Below, in pieces: positions 54,734-64,000 of a stretch of 64,000 nt of DNA. Made by a program: the position numbers and the translations under genes. Source of the stretch: Bacillus aquiflavi (lineage in GTDB: Bacteria > Bacillota > Bacilli > Bacillales > Cytobacillaceae); NCBI RefSeq assembly GCF_019915265.1, contig NZ_CP082780.1:682001-746000 (forward strand), given 5' to 3'. Each line of letters opens with the position of its first letter. Positions within the stretch are counted from its first letter, which is position 1. The notes under the pieces are model-generated. The model had not been told where the DNA came from. It saw only the letters and a list, made by a program, of their open reading frames with translations, and made no database searches.

Positions 54734-56587
54734 GTTCGCCCAGCATGGGCGAACTCTAACGGGTGAAAGTCCCGAGTACGACCTTGTAGCGGTAAGTACA
54801 TAGCTGAAAGCAAGGGTGTCCACGGTAACGTGGAATCTGAAGGAAGCTCGAGGCAAACCTTCGGTCTGACGAACAGAAATCATATAAGAGGCAACGTATG
54901 AGGATAAGACTGCAAAAGAAGTCGAAGTCCCATAGCTACTGTATCATACGGTGTATATATGGCAGATAGATGAAGGGAAAGAGTTCGCACCTTAACTGGG
55001 GAGGTCTCACTCGTCTGCCCCAAAATCTTGTAGTGATACAAGACTGGATAGTGAGAAGTCAGCAGAGGCCGTAGTAGTGAAGACGTCTAACGAAAGCTAG
55101 AAAGAGCGAAGGGCTGAACAATTTTATGGTTATAGAAATCTTTAATTGGGGAAGGAAATAGACCACTGGCAAATCGCAAGAAAGTGGATACCAACCTACG
55201 AGAAAGAAAGGAAATAACAAGCATGCACGAGAGGAAACTACTTGACAAGATACTCGACAAAGATAATCTTGACCATGCAATCAAACAGGTTAAAAGAAAC
55301 AAAGGCTCAGCCGGTGTTGATGACATGACTGTAGATGAGTTGGTTGGATATATGGCGATGAATAAGGATGAAATGATTCATCAAATCCGAAATAGAAAAT
55401 ACCATCCAAAACCAGTACTAAGGGTCGAGATACCAAAGCCAAACGGCGGAACACGACTTTTAGGAATTCCGACTGTCCTAGATAGGGTTATTCAACAGGC
55501 GATTGCCCAAGTTCTCACACCGATGTTCGATAAACAATTCAGCGAATATAGTTATGGTTTCAGACCAAGACGCTATGCCGAGATGGCTATTTTGAAAGCC
55601 TTAGAGTTTATGAATGATGGATACGACTGGATTGTAGATATCGACTTGGAACGTTTCTTTGACACCGTACATCACGATAGGCTGATGAATCTCATATCAA
55701 GAACGATAGATGATGGAGATGTTATTTCACTCATTCGTAAGTTCTTGGTAAGCGGTGTACAAATAGACGAGGAATACCAAGAAACAGTAATCGGCACTCC
55801 GCAAGGTGGAAACTTATCCCCGTTACTTAGTAATATTATGCTTAATGAACTGGATAGGGAGCTAGAAAATCGAGGGTTGCGTTTCGTCAGATACGCAGAT
55901 GACTGTGTTATCATGGTCAGAAGTGAGATGTCGGCGAAAAGAGTAATGAGGTCTGTGACAAGATTCATTGAAGAGAAGCTAGGATTAACCGTTAATGTGG
56001 AGAAATCAAAAGTGACGAAGCCGAATGACCCCGATATGAAGTTTTTAGGGTTTGGATTCTTCAAAGATTACCAAGCTGATTTATACAAAGCGAGACCACA
56101 CCAAAAATCCTTAGAAAGTCTTAAATTCAAACTTAAACAATTAACAAGGAAAAATTGGAGCGTCGATACGAAGTATCAGGTAGAACGAATCAATCAATTA
56201 ATAAGAGGATGGGTCAAATACTTTAGGGTCGGTTATATGAAGACAGCACTTGGGAAAATAGATGCTCATACAAGATTTAGACTGCGAATGTGTATCTGGA
56301 AGAAATGGAAAACTGCGAAGAATCGCAGGAGAAATCTGATTAAACTAGGCATGGATAGATACAGTGCATACAAAAATAGCCACACAAGTAAGGGTGTTGC
56401 CCGTACAGCTTATTCTTGGATACTCACCACGACAATAACCAATGAGAGATTAGCCAAATTTGGTCTAATCTCCGGTGAACAACACTACATCAAAGTGCAT
56501 ACTTAATATAAAATTGAACCGCCGTATACGGAACCGTATGTACGGTGGTGTGAGAGGTCGGGGGCTAATCACCCCCTCCTACTCGAT
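54734..56587 (+). mobile_element. Group II intron 2 (class C-like)
   Basis: It starts GTTCGCCCAGCATGGGCGAAC, carries a maturase gene and ends with domain V (ACCGCCGTATACGG ... CCGTATGTACGGTGG, about 56518-56549) and a domain VI stem (CGGGGGCTAATCACCCCC) followed by CTACTCGAT. Placement directly behind the T-tract of a terminator is the known preference of class C introns. Exact borders are within a few bases. Confidence 0.85.
55223..56506 (+). CDS. ltrA: Group II intron reverse transcriptase/maturase 2
   Basis: A 427-residue intron-encoded protein from the ATG behind AAAGGAAATAACAAGC. RT motifs: VEIPKPNGGTRLLGIPTVLD, SYGFRPRRYAEMA, DIDLERFFDTVHHD, GTPQGGNLSPLLSNIML and catalytic YADD in FVRYADDCVIM. 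The maturase region has NQLIRGWVKYFRVGYM. No endonuclease domain. These motifs (IPKPNGGTRLLGIPTVLDRVIQQ) are typical of class C intron proteins. The protein looks complete. Confidence 0.92.
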   Translation: MHERKLLDKILDKDNLDHAIKQVKRNKGSAGVDDMTVDELVGYMAMNKDEMIHQIRNRKYHPKPVLRVEIPKPNGGTRLLGIPTVLDRVIQQAIAQVLTPMFDKQFSEYSYGFRPRRYAEMAILKALEFMNDGYDWIVDIDLERFFDTVHHDRLMNLISRTIDDGDVISLIRKFLVSGVQIDEEYQETVIGTPQGGNLSPLLSNIMLNELDRELENRGLRFVRYADDCVIMVRSEMSAKRVMRSVTRFIEEKLGLTVNVEKSKVTKPNDPDMKFLGFGFFKDYQADLYKARPHQKSLESLKFKLKQLTRKNWSVDTKYQVERINQLIRGWVKYFRVGYMKTALGKIDAHTRFRLRMCIWKKWKTAKNRRRNLIKLGMDRYSAYKNSHTSKGVARTAYSWILTTTITNERLAKFGLISGEQHYIKVHT

Positions 56588-56842
56588 ATATTTGCAATAT
56601 AGTTATATTAGAATAATGTGTGAAATAAAAAAAAAATGATGTTAGTATCTGTAAATATATATTATAACAAAATGTTATTTTAATAAGGATATAAAATTTT
56701 TATAGTATTAAATGAATTTTTAAAATTTAATTAATACAAAAAAATACAAAAATCTTTTAAAAAATTTTAATTGACAGCTATTCATTAAATAGTATATCAT
56801 TTTTTTAAATTAATATATCACATTTGATTAGGAGGAAAGAAA

Positions 56843-58501
56843 TTGGGAGAAAATGTTCAATCATTATGGGGGAAATTATGGGATATTCATTATAAAACAA
56901 AAGACCTCCTCCTATTTTTTGCAACAGATAAACAATTAGATCATAAAAATCAGCAAGCAAACGTTGATGGACAATCGAAGAGACGAGGAAAAAAACCGAA
57001 TCGAACTATGGGACAAAACATTGGATTTTGGTTAGGTCCAATTTTATTTTTAATTATCTTATTTGGTTTATCTCCAGAAGGAATGTCAAAAGAAGCTTTA
57101 GCTGTTTTAGCAAGCACCGTCTGGATCGCAACATGGTGGATCACTGAAGCGATTCCAATTCCAGTTACGTCTTTATTACCTATTATTTTATTTCCATTAA
57201 CTGGTGCAGCTACAGAGGGAATTACAAATGCTTATGGAGATAGTACAATTTTCTTGTTTCTCGGTGGTTTTGTTATTGCTATAGCAATGGAAAAGTGGAA
57301 TTTACATCGACGAATTGCGCTTAATATTATTTTAGTTGTCGGTACAAGTACACAACGACTCATTTTAGGCTTTATGGTTGCAACAGGGTTTTTATCAATG
57401 TGGATTTCAAACACAGCGACGGCAATGATGATGATGCCGATTGCAATGGCAGTTATTTTACATGTTAATGAAGCATTAAAAGAAAAAAATCCAACCGATT
57501 CGCCGTTTGGCAAGGCGATTATGCTTGGTGTTGCCTATTCTGCTTCAATTGGTGGACTCGGCACATTAATTGGTACCCCGCCAAATACGATTTTCGCTGG
57601 GGTTGTGAGAGAGCTTTATGGAATTGATATTTCCTTTGCTCTTTGGATGCTCTTTGGTGTTCCACTATCGGTTGTTTTACTCATTATTACGTGGATTTAT
57701 TTAGTAAAGTTAGCGTTTCCAATTAAAATAAAAGAGATTCCTGGTGGTAAAGCAGTGATTCAAAAAGAGAAAAGTGCATTAGGGAAAATGAGTTTTGAAG
57801 AAAAGCTTGTCCTTACTGTTTTCTCTTTAACAGCAATTATTTGGATTTCTCGTACTTTTATCATGGATGCGTTAAAAAATAACGGGCTTATTGATAGCGT
57901 TGGCGGCTTGGCAAACATTAATGATACGATCATTGCAATTATAGCGGCAATCGTGTTATTTATCCTCCCGTCACGTCAAGCGAAAGAAGGAAAGCTATTA
58001 AATTGGAATGATGCAAAAAGTATTCCATGGGGGATATTACTGCTCTTTGGTGGCGGTTTAGCCATTGCGAAAGGGTTTAAAGACTCTGGATTAGCAACAT
58101 GGATTGGTGAACAGCTTACAGTTCTACAAAGTATACACTTCGTATTTTTAATTGTTATTGTAACAACACTAGTTTTATTTTTAACCGAAATAACATCGAA
58201 TACTGCAACAGCGACAATGATGTTCCCGATCATGGCATCCTTAGCATTTGCATTAGATATCCATCCATATAGTTTAATGGTTGCTGCTGGAATTGCCGCA
58301 TCGTGTGCTTTTATGTTACCGGTTGCAACACCTCCAAATGCAATTGTTTTCGGATCAGGTTATATCCGGATTAAAGATATGGTTAAAGCAGGATTTTGGA
58401 TTAATATTATGGCAATTTTCATCATAACGTTAGCGATTTATTTCTTAATGCCAATGGTTTGGGGTATAGATCTAGGTACGTTTCCAGATGCATTAAAGTA
58501 A
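56843..58501 (+). CDS. DASS-family sodium:dicarboxylate symporter (SdcS-like)
   Basis: The 552-residue transporter has twelve or so membrane segments and both DASS signature motifs, SNTATAMMMMPIA and SNTATATMMFPIM, each followed by a Pro-rich TPPN (GTPPNTIFAG and ATPPNAIVFG). These form the sodium and carboxylate sites in VcINDY-type proteins. It imports C4-dicarboxylates such as succinate, malate or fumarate. The N-terminus has about 60 extra charged residues compared with Staphylococcus SdcS. The start is TTG behind TAGGAGGAAAG. Its 255-base upstream region is extremely AT-rich. Confidence 0.9.
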   Translation: MGENVQSLWGKLWDIHYKTKDLLLFFATDKQLDHKNQQANVDGQSKRRGKKPNRTMGQNIGFWLGPILFLIILFGLSPEGMSKEALAVLASTVWIATWWITEAIPIPVTSLLPIILFPLTGAATEGITNAYGDSTIFLFLGGFVIAIAMEKWNLHRRIALNIILVVGTSTQRLILGFMVATGFLSMWISNTATAMMMMPIAMAVILHVNEALKEKNPTDSPFGKAIMLGVAYSASIGGLGTLIGTPPNTIFAGVVRELYGIDISFALWMLFGVPLSVVLLIITWIYLVKLAFPIKIKEIPGGKAVIQKEKSALGKMSFEEKLVLTVFSLTAIIWISRTFIMDALKNNGLIDSVGGLANINDTIIAIIAAIVLFILPSRQAKEGKLLNWNDAKSIPWGILLLFGGGLAIAKGFKDSGLATWIGEQLTVLQSIHFVFLIVIVTTLVLFLTEITSNTATATMMFPIMASLAFALDIHPYSLMVAAGIAASCAFMLPVATPPNAIVFGSGYIRIKDMVKAGFWINIMAIFIITLAIYFLMPMVWGIDLGTFPDALK

Positions 58502-58514
58502 TGAAAAATTAAAC

Positions 58515-58560
58515 AAAAAGGCTTATTCAATTAGTTAAACTATTGAGTAAGTCTTTTTTA
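58515..58560 (+). terminator. Terminator of the DASS symporter gene
   Basis: AAAAGGCTTATTCAA / TTGAGTAAGTCTTTTTT with a ten-base loop. The next 340 bases before addB hold a further GGCCT...AGGCC T-rich hairpin near 58679-58752 and no gene. Confidence 0.7.
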
Positions 58561-58900
58561 GTTTTATCCCTTGTTAAGCTTATTATATAATTTTGTTGAA
58601 TATTAACTCATTCTTTGCTAACGATATGAAACGAAGGGGAAGGCAAACTTTCTTTTACATTACATTGACAAAACTGGTGGGCCTAACTGCCGCTTAACGT
58701 GATTAGCCATTTAATTGTTACGATCCTTATAAGGTAAGAGTAGGCCTTTTTATGATTTATAAAAGTCCCCTCCTAATTCAGTGATCTGTTGTTTATCATC
58801 ATTGGTTATTAATGCAAACGTAAAGGATTTTCAAGTTTCTATGTTAAGATTAAGAAAGAAAATAAACTAGTCGACTAATGTAAAAGAGGAGGTTATGTAA

Positions 58901-61900
58901 ATGTCTGTCCGTTTTATCATCGGACGTTCAGGGACAGGAAAGACCGCAAACTGTTTAAACGAAATAAGAACAAGCTTATTGAGAAGTCCTGACGGATCAC
59001 CAATCATATACTTAGTTCCAGATCAAATGACATTTTTATCAGAATACAACTTAATGACAACTCCTCATCTTGGTGGAATGATTAGAGCTCAAGTGTATAG
59101 CTTTTCACGGCTTGCTTGGCGAATTTTGCAAGATACTGGCGGAGGAAGCAGATATCATTTAAATAATATCGGTGTCAATATGTTAATTAGGAAAATAATT
59201 GAGGAAAAAAAGGATGAGCTCAAACTTTTTCAATTAGCTGCTGATAAAAACGGATTCATTGAACAGATGGAACAAATATTAACTGAGTTTAAGCAGTATT
59301 GTATTCGTCCGGAAGAATTAACAGATCAGCATAGATTACTTTCTGAAGAAAATAAAGGCTTACAAGATAAACTTCATGATCTTGAATTAATATATCGTTA
59401 TTTTGAACAAGCTCTTTTTGGAAAATATGTTGATTCTGAAGATTATTTCCGTCTTATGGCAGAAAAAATAGCTCAATCTGACTATTTAAAAAATGCTGAA
59501 ATATTTATTGATGGATTTCATAGTTTTACTCCTCAAGAATATATGGTGATTACCCAATTAATGAAACATTGTCAGCGAGTATCGATTGCATTAACTGTCG
59601 ATCAGCCTTACATTCATTTTGGGCCAGATGAGCTAAGTTTATTTCGGATGACTGGGGAAACCTTCCAAACACTATATAATATCGCTCAATCAGAAGGAAT
59701 TAAAATAGAAAAGAACAATCTGTTATATGAACAAAAGCGCTGGCGTGATCCTTCCCTCATCCATTTAGAATCATACTTTGATTCTCGTCCAGCAATTCCG
59801 TTTCAAAAAAAAGCAAGAATCCATTTATATGAAGCTGCTAATCGCAGGGCAGAAATTGAAGGGGTTGCTAGAAAAATTAATAAACTCATACGTTCTAAAG
59901 GGTATCGTTATCGCGATATTGCAATCTTAATGAGGAACGGGAACGATTATTTTGACATAATTGAAACGATTTTTAATGATTATGGAATTCCGATTTTTAT
60001 TGACCAAAAAAGAACGATGCTAAATCATCCGTTAATAGAACTTATCCGGTCTACACTAGATATCATTAATAGTAATTGGAGTTATGAATCAGTATTTCGC
60101 GCAGTTAAAACTGAGTTGCTTTTTCCAAAAAATGAAAACAATCAGCAAATTCGTGAAAAGTTTGATAGACTTGAAAACTATGTATTAGCATACGGAATTC
60201 AAGGAGAAAAGTGGACGAAGCGAGATCGTTGGATTTATCGTCGATTTTACGGAATAGAATTTGAAAATAATGTTCAAACCGATCAAGAGAAACTAGTTGA
60301 ATTAGAGTTAAACGAGCTCAGACTGCTTATCACTGCTCCTATTTTGCGATTAGCGCGCAGGCTAAAAAGAGCAAAGAACGGACGATTGCTTTCTGAAGCG
60401 ATTTTTTTATATCTCGAAGAACTTGATATACCTGAGAAATTAGAAAAGTGGAAATTAGAGGCTGAACAAGCAGGTAAATTAGTAAAAAGTAGAGAGCATG
60501 ACCAAGCGTGGAATGGGATGATTGAACTTCTTGATCAATTTGTAGAGTTATTCGGAAACGAGAAGTTATCTTTAAAGCAATTTTCAGTTATTTTCGAAGC
60601 AGGGATTGAATCTTTGCGATTTTCTCTTGTACCGCCAGCAATCGATCAAGTGCTCGTTGCTGATCTTGAAAAATCGCGTTTGTCTGACGTAAAAGCAGCA
60701 TTTATTATTGGACTAAACGAAGGAGTTCTCCCTGCAAAAATGATTGACGAGGGAATTGTAGCGGATGATGATCGGGAAATATTACAGCAAAAAGGTTTGA
60801 CAATTGCTCCAACTAGTAAAACAAAATTACTTGATGAGTCATTTATTGCTTATAAAGCATTTACAACTCCTTCAGACGAGCTTTATTTAACATATCCGAT
60901 CGCAAATGAAGAAGGAAAAGCATTGCTGCCTTCATTTTATATAAAAAGAATAAACGATTTGTTTCCGGCGGTGGAAAAAGGTCTTTTTGCAATTGATCCT
61001 GCGCCATTACCAGAATTGGATCAGCTTGAATATGCTGCAAACGAAAACATGACACTGTCGTATTTAACTGCCCAATTACAATTGAAAAAAAGAAATTATC
61101 CGATCTATGATTTTTGGTGGGATGTATACAACTATTACTTAAAAAGTAATAGTTGGTCACAGTTAGCTAAAAAAGTATTAGCAAGTTTATTTTATGAAAA
61201 TAAATCGAAACAGAAACAGCTTTCAAGCGAAACAACTCGTCAATTATATGGAGAAACGATTGAAGCCAGTGTATCAAGAATGGAGCTATTTCATAGCTGT
61301 CCTTTTTCTCATTTTGTTAAGCACGGACTAAAATTGCGGAAGCGACAAGTTTATCGTTTAGAAGCACCTGATATTGGAGAGTTATTTCATGCCGCATTAA
61401 AATATATTGCAGATACAATAATGAAACAAAATGTTAGTTGGTCAAGCTTAACAAAACAACAGTGTCGGGCCTTGGCAAGACAAGCAATTGACAACATAGC
61501 GCCAAAATTACAAAATGAAATCTTACTTAGTTCCAATAGACACCATTACATAAAGCGAAAGCTTGAAAATGTGCTTAGCCGCACGTCTCTAGTCTTAAGT
61601 GAACACGCGAAAGCTAGCGGTTTTTCTCCGGTTGGTGTTGAAGTAGGATTCGGACCAAAAGGACCGTTGCCTCCACTTGAATTTCGCTTAAAAAATGATA
61701 CAAAAATGAATTTAGTCGGTAGAATCGATAGAATTGATAAAGCCGAAGCTCAGACAGGTGTCTTTTTAAGAATAGTTGATTATAAATCAAGTATAAAAGA
61801 TTTAAATTTAACTGAAGTTTATTACGGTCTTGCATTACAAATGCTCACTTACTTAGACATTATTGTTACCCATGCAAACACATTAATCGGAATGGATGCA

Positions 61901-62416
61901 ATGCCAGCAGGGGTGTTGTACTTTCATGTTCATAATCCAATGATTCAAGCGAAAAAGATGCTGACAATTGATGAGCTTGAACAAGAAATTTATAAACAGT
62001 TTAAAATGAAAGGATTGATGCTAGCTGATCAAAATGTCATTCGTCTTATGGATAAAAGCCTTGATAGCGGCGAGTCGAAAATAGTTTCAGCAGGGATAAA
62101 AAAAGACGGGACATTATCAAAACGATCAAAAGTTGCTAATAGTGAACAGTTGAATCACTTAAGGCATTATGTTCGAAATAGTTATCTAAAAACAGGAAAT
62201 GAGATTATGGCAGGAAAAATAGACATTTCCCCTTATAAACTGAAAAATAAAACTCCGTGTACTTTCTGTTCATTTAAAACAGTTTGTCACTTTGATCAAA
62301 CGATTGAACAGAACGATTATCGGATATTAGTCCCGCAAAAAGATGAAGATATCATAGAGTTTATTAGAAGGGAGGTTGCTGAAAATGAACGAAATGAACA
62401 TACCGCCGAAGCCTAG
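58901..62416 (+). CDS. addB: ATP-dependent nuclease subunit AddB
   Basis: AddB is the second subunit of the AddAB helicase-nuclease that resects double-strand breaks to Chi. The 1171 residues fit B. subtilis AddB. An intact Walker A GRSGTGKT lies at residues 8-15. The C-terminal nuclease domain has GRIDRID and FLRIVDYKSS (RecB-nuclease motif) and four Cys for an iron-sulphur cluster: one in FHSCPFSHFVKHGL and three in CTFCSFKTVC. The start ATG is behind AAAGAGGAGGTTATGTAA. Its end overlaps the addA start by 32 bases, so the two are coupled. Confidence 0.95.
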   Translation: MSVRFIIGRSGTGKTANCLNEIRTSLLRSPDGSPIIYLVPDQMTFLSEYNLMTTPHLGGMIRAQVYSFSRLAWRILQDTGGGSRYHLNNIGVNMLIRKIIEEKKDELKLFQLAADKNGFIEQMEQILTEFKQYCIRPEELTDQHRLLSEENKGLQDKLHDLELIYRYFEQALFGKYVDSEDYFRLMAEKIAQSDYLKNAEIFIDGFHSFTPQEYMVITQLMKHCQRVSIALTVDQPYIHFGPDELSLFRMTGETFQTLYNIAQSEGIKIEKNNLLYEQKRWRDPSLIHLESYFDSRPAIPFQKKARIHLYEAANRRAEIEGVARKINKLIRSKGYRYRDIAILMRNGNDYFDIIETIFNDYGIPIFIDQKRTMLNHPLIELIRSTLDIINSNWSYESVFRAVKTELLFPKNENNQQIREKFDRLENYVLAYGIQGEKWTKRDRWIYRRFYGIEFENNVQTDQEKLVELELNELRLLITAPILRLARRLKRAKNGRLLSEAIFLYLEELDIPEKLEKWKLEAEQAGKLVKSREHDQAWNGMIELLDQFVELFGNEKLSLKQFSVIFEAGIESLRFSLVPPAIDQVLVADLEKSRLSDVKAAFIIGLNEGVLPAKMIDEGIVADDDREILQQKGLTIAPTSKTKLLDESFIAYKAFTTPSDELYLTYPIANEEGKALLPSFYIKRINDLFPAVEKGLFAIDPAPLPELDQLEYAANENMTLSYLTAQLQLKKRNYPIYDFWWDVYNYYLKSNSWSQLAKKVLASLFYENKSKQKQLSSETTRQLYGETIEASVSRMELFHSCPFSHFVKHGLKLRKRQVYRLEAPDIGELFHAALKYIADTIMKQNVSWSSLTKQQCRALARQAIDNIAPKLQNEILLSSNRHHYIKRKLENVLSRTSLVLSEHAKASGFSPVGVEVGFGPKGPLPPLEFRLKNDTKMNLVGRIDRIDKAEAQTGVFLRIVDYKSSIKDLNLTEVYYGLALQMLTYLDIIVTHANTLIGMDAMPAGVLYFHVHNPMIQAKKMLTIDELEQEIYKQFKMKGLMLADQNVIRLMDKSLDSGESKIVSAGIKKDGTLSKRSKVANSEQLNHLRHYVRNSYLKTGNEIMAGKIDISPYKLKNKTPCTFCSFKTVCHFDQTIEQNDYRILVPQKDEDIIEFIRREVAENERNEHTAEA

Positions 62417-63639
62417 TAATGTAACGTGGACAGATGAGCAATGGAAGGCGATTACCGCACAAGGTCGGGACATTCTCGTTGCTGCTGCTGCCGGATCTGG
62501 GAAAACGGCTGTCCTCGTCGAAAGAATTATTCGTAAAATAACTGCAACTGAAGAGCCGCTTGACGTAGATCAATTATTAGTCGTTACTTTTACAAACGCA
62601 GCCGCTGCAGAAATGAGGCATCGCATCGGAGAAGCTTTAGAAAAAGAGATTAATCATCATCCAAATTCATATCATTTACGAAAACAATTAGGCTTATTAA
62701 ACCGAGCGTCTATTTCTACTGTGCACTCCTTTTGTTTAGAGGTTATTAGAAAATATTATTATTTAATAGATATTGATCCTGGGTTTCGGATTGCTGATGA
62801 GACGGAGGGGCAGCTATTAATAGACGAAGTAATAAATGAGTTATTTGAAGAGCAATATGGAAAAAAAGATAATGAAGCTTTTTTTGCGCTTGTAGAAACG
62901 TTTACTAATGACAGAAGTGATGAAGCAATGCAAAAAATAGTGACTGAATTGTACGAGTTTGCTAGGGCAAATCCAAACCCAGAGCAATGGCTTCATTCAA
63001 TTGTTGAGATGTATAATGTCGATTCATCCACATCTATTAATGATTTACCTTTTATCGATACACTCTTATATCAAATTGATCTTCAACTAAAAGGTGCTTA
63101 TCGTCTTTTAAAGGAAGCATACGAATTAACGAAACTTCCCGGCGGACCAGCACCAAGAGCTGAAACGTATTTAAGTGATCTGCAATTAGTAGAACATTTA
63201 ATAAATGCTCACAATGATTCATGGGAGACCCTTTATAACGGAATGCAAACATTAGCTTTTTCTCGTGCAAAGGCATGTCGCGGTGAGGATTATGATCAAA
63301 CTCTTGTTGCTCGGGCACAGCAATTTCGTGATCAGGCTAAAAAAATTTTAACTGATTTACAAAGTGATTTATTTTCTCGAAAGCCTAGCAGCTTTATCCA
63401 AGATATGAGGGAAATGAGCGGTCATATCCAAACGCTTGTTAATCTTGTAAAAACATTTTCGATTCGTTTTAATAGTGTCAAAAAATCAAAAGGTTTAGCT
63501 GACTTTTCGGACTTGGAACATTATTCTTTAGAAATTTTAACCGCAAACCAATTAGAAGATGGAACACGCCAACCTTCAGAAGCAGCACTTTTCTATCAAA
63601 AGCAATTTAAAGAAGTTCTTGTTGATGAGTATCAGGACA
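62385..63639 (+). CDS. addA: ATP-dependent helicase/nuclease subunit AddA, 5' exon
   Basis: The first 418 codons of AddA are intact, from MNEMNIPPKPSNVTWTDEQW through Walker A AAAGSGKTA (35-43), TFTNAAAAEMRHRI (motif Ia) and STVHSFCLEVIR, to the helicase motif II KEVLVDEYQD. Immediately after this motif, one base into the next codon, a group II intron begins. Without splicing the reading ends after SATRC. AddA is about 1,230 residues in relatives, so roughly two thirds lie beyond the intron. The ATG nine bases after GGAGG is chosen over an overlapping TTG. Confidence 0.93.
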
Positions 63640-64000
63640 GTGCGACACGTTGCTAACTGAAAAGGTTAGCCACTAGCGAATTGCTAGGAGAACTGAAAAT
63701 CCGATGAGTCGAATGAAGGGGTAACGCCCTGAAAGGCTCGCCTAATCCTCCGAATAGCATTCACCAGTGCAAAGCTGTTGAATGTTATAAGCTCGGTGAA
63801 GTCGGTTGAAGGCTATCCTAACGTCAAGTCGAGGAAAGCTCTCTGGAGGCAGGGGGTATAGCTGATAGACCGGGGCTCTATAAGATACCTATGGTGAGAG
63901 GGAAGACGAAATTCCGAATGTACGGCTCTTTAGGTACGGCTATTCGAAAAGGATAGTTCCTATTTGTAAAGTTAGTGAGGTAGAGTAAAAATTGTCTTTA
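63640..64000 (+). mobile_element. Group II intron 3, 5' part, inside addA
   Basis: The canonical 5' end GTGCGACACG follows CAGGACA of addA in phase 1. The next 360 bases are non-coding, GC-richer than the gene, and contain paired blocks typical of domain I (GCTAACTGAAAAGGTTAGC; CTAGCGAATTGCTAG). The open reading frame and the 3' end must lie past the window. The insertion is exactly at the codon after VDEYQD. Confidence 0.8.

Noticed and set aside
58580-58700. A further copy of the dispersed repeat before addB
   Set aside because: Only a short resemblance (AACGATATGAAACGAAGGGG); ends do not match the family.

Overview
The window is low-GC Firmicute DNA, most probably from a member of the Bacillaceae. 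The gene order liaFSR - hmoB - hemEHY - yhgD - yhgE - yhfH - yhfI - lplJ - lcfB - yhfN - comK - yhjD - yhjE - sipV - addB - addA is recognisably that of the hemE-to-addA stretch of Bacillus subtilis, with many insertions. Ribosome binding sites are strong (AGGAGG type), GTG and TTG starts are common, and most transcription units end in a clear hairpin plus T-tract.

Region by region. 1-2.6 kb: end of liaF, the LiaS/LiaR two-component pair and, on the other strand, hmoB carrying an in-frame amber codon. 2.9-9.8 kb: the coproporphyrin-dependent haem genes hemE, hemH and hemY, then a TetR repressor (yhgD) and the large membrane protein YhgE; both yhgD and yhgE have the same 23-bp dyad in front of them. 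9.9-14.9 kb: a frameshifted yhfH, a metallo-hydrolase, lipoate ligase, an acyl-CoA synthetase under an apparent FadR box, and an enoyl-CoA hydratase. 15-16 kb: a graveyard of IS1182-type transposase debris and intergenic repeats. 16.2-20.4 kb: a TrpXYZ-like ABC importer and AzlCD amino-acid exporter. 20.5-24.9 kb: Sco1-type copper protein, YhfN protease, an IDEAL-domain protein, competence regulator ComK, and a frameshifted beta-propeller lipoprotein. 25-32 kb: yhjD, an S9 peptidase, an AimR-type peptide receptor followed by a 10-12 codon mini-gene, an LCP protein, yhjE and a broken sipV. 32.3-35.6 kb: a MalT-like STAND regulator with a SARP/BTAD C-terminus whose 3' end is full of frameshifts. 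36-45 kb: a branched-chain-amino-acid-type ABC importer (LivKGFHM order) fused operonically to lipid-type enzymes (KAS III-like, alpha/beta hydrolase, FabG, thiolase); an acyl-CoA ligase at 53 kb probably belongs to the same set. 45.5-52.8 kb: an IS110 remnant, a complete NAD salvage cassette (nrtR-pncA-pncB-nadD-nadE) and a group II intron lie between the thiolase and the ligase. 54.7-56.6 kb: a second, class C-like group II intron. 56.8-63.6 kb: a DASS carboxylate/sodium symporter, addB and the first part of addA. A third group II intron starts inside addA at the helicase motif VDEYQD and runs off the window.

The most interesting item is the stand-alone AimR-family receptor outside any visible prophage, followed by a tiny leaderless peptide gene with a perfect ribosome binding site and its own terminator. 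Also notable are the addA intron, the transporter-plus-lipid-enzyme operon, a dispersed family of about 100-bp repeats, a polylinker-like junction in front of the NAD cassette, and an unusual number of genes broken by small frameshifts, several at homopolymers.
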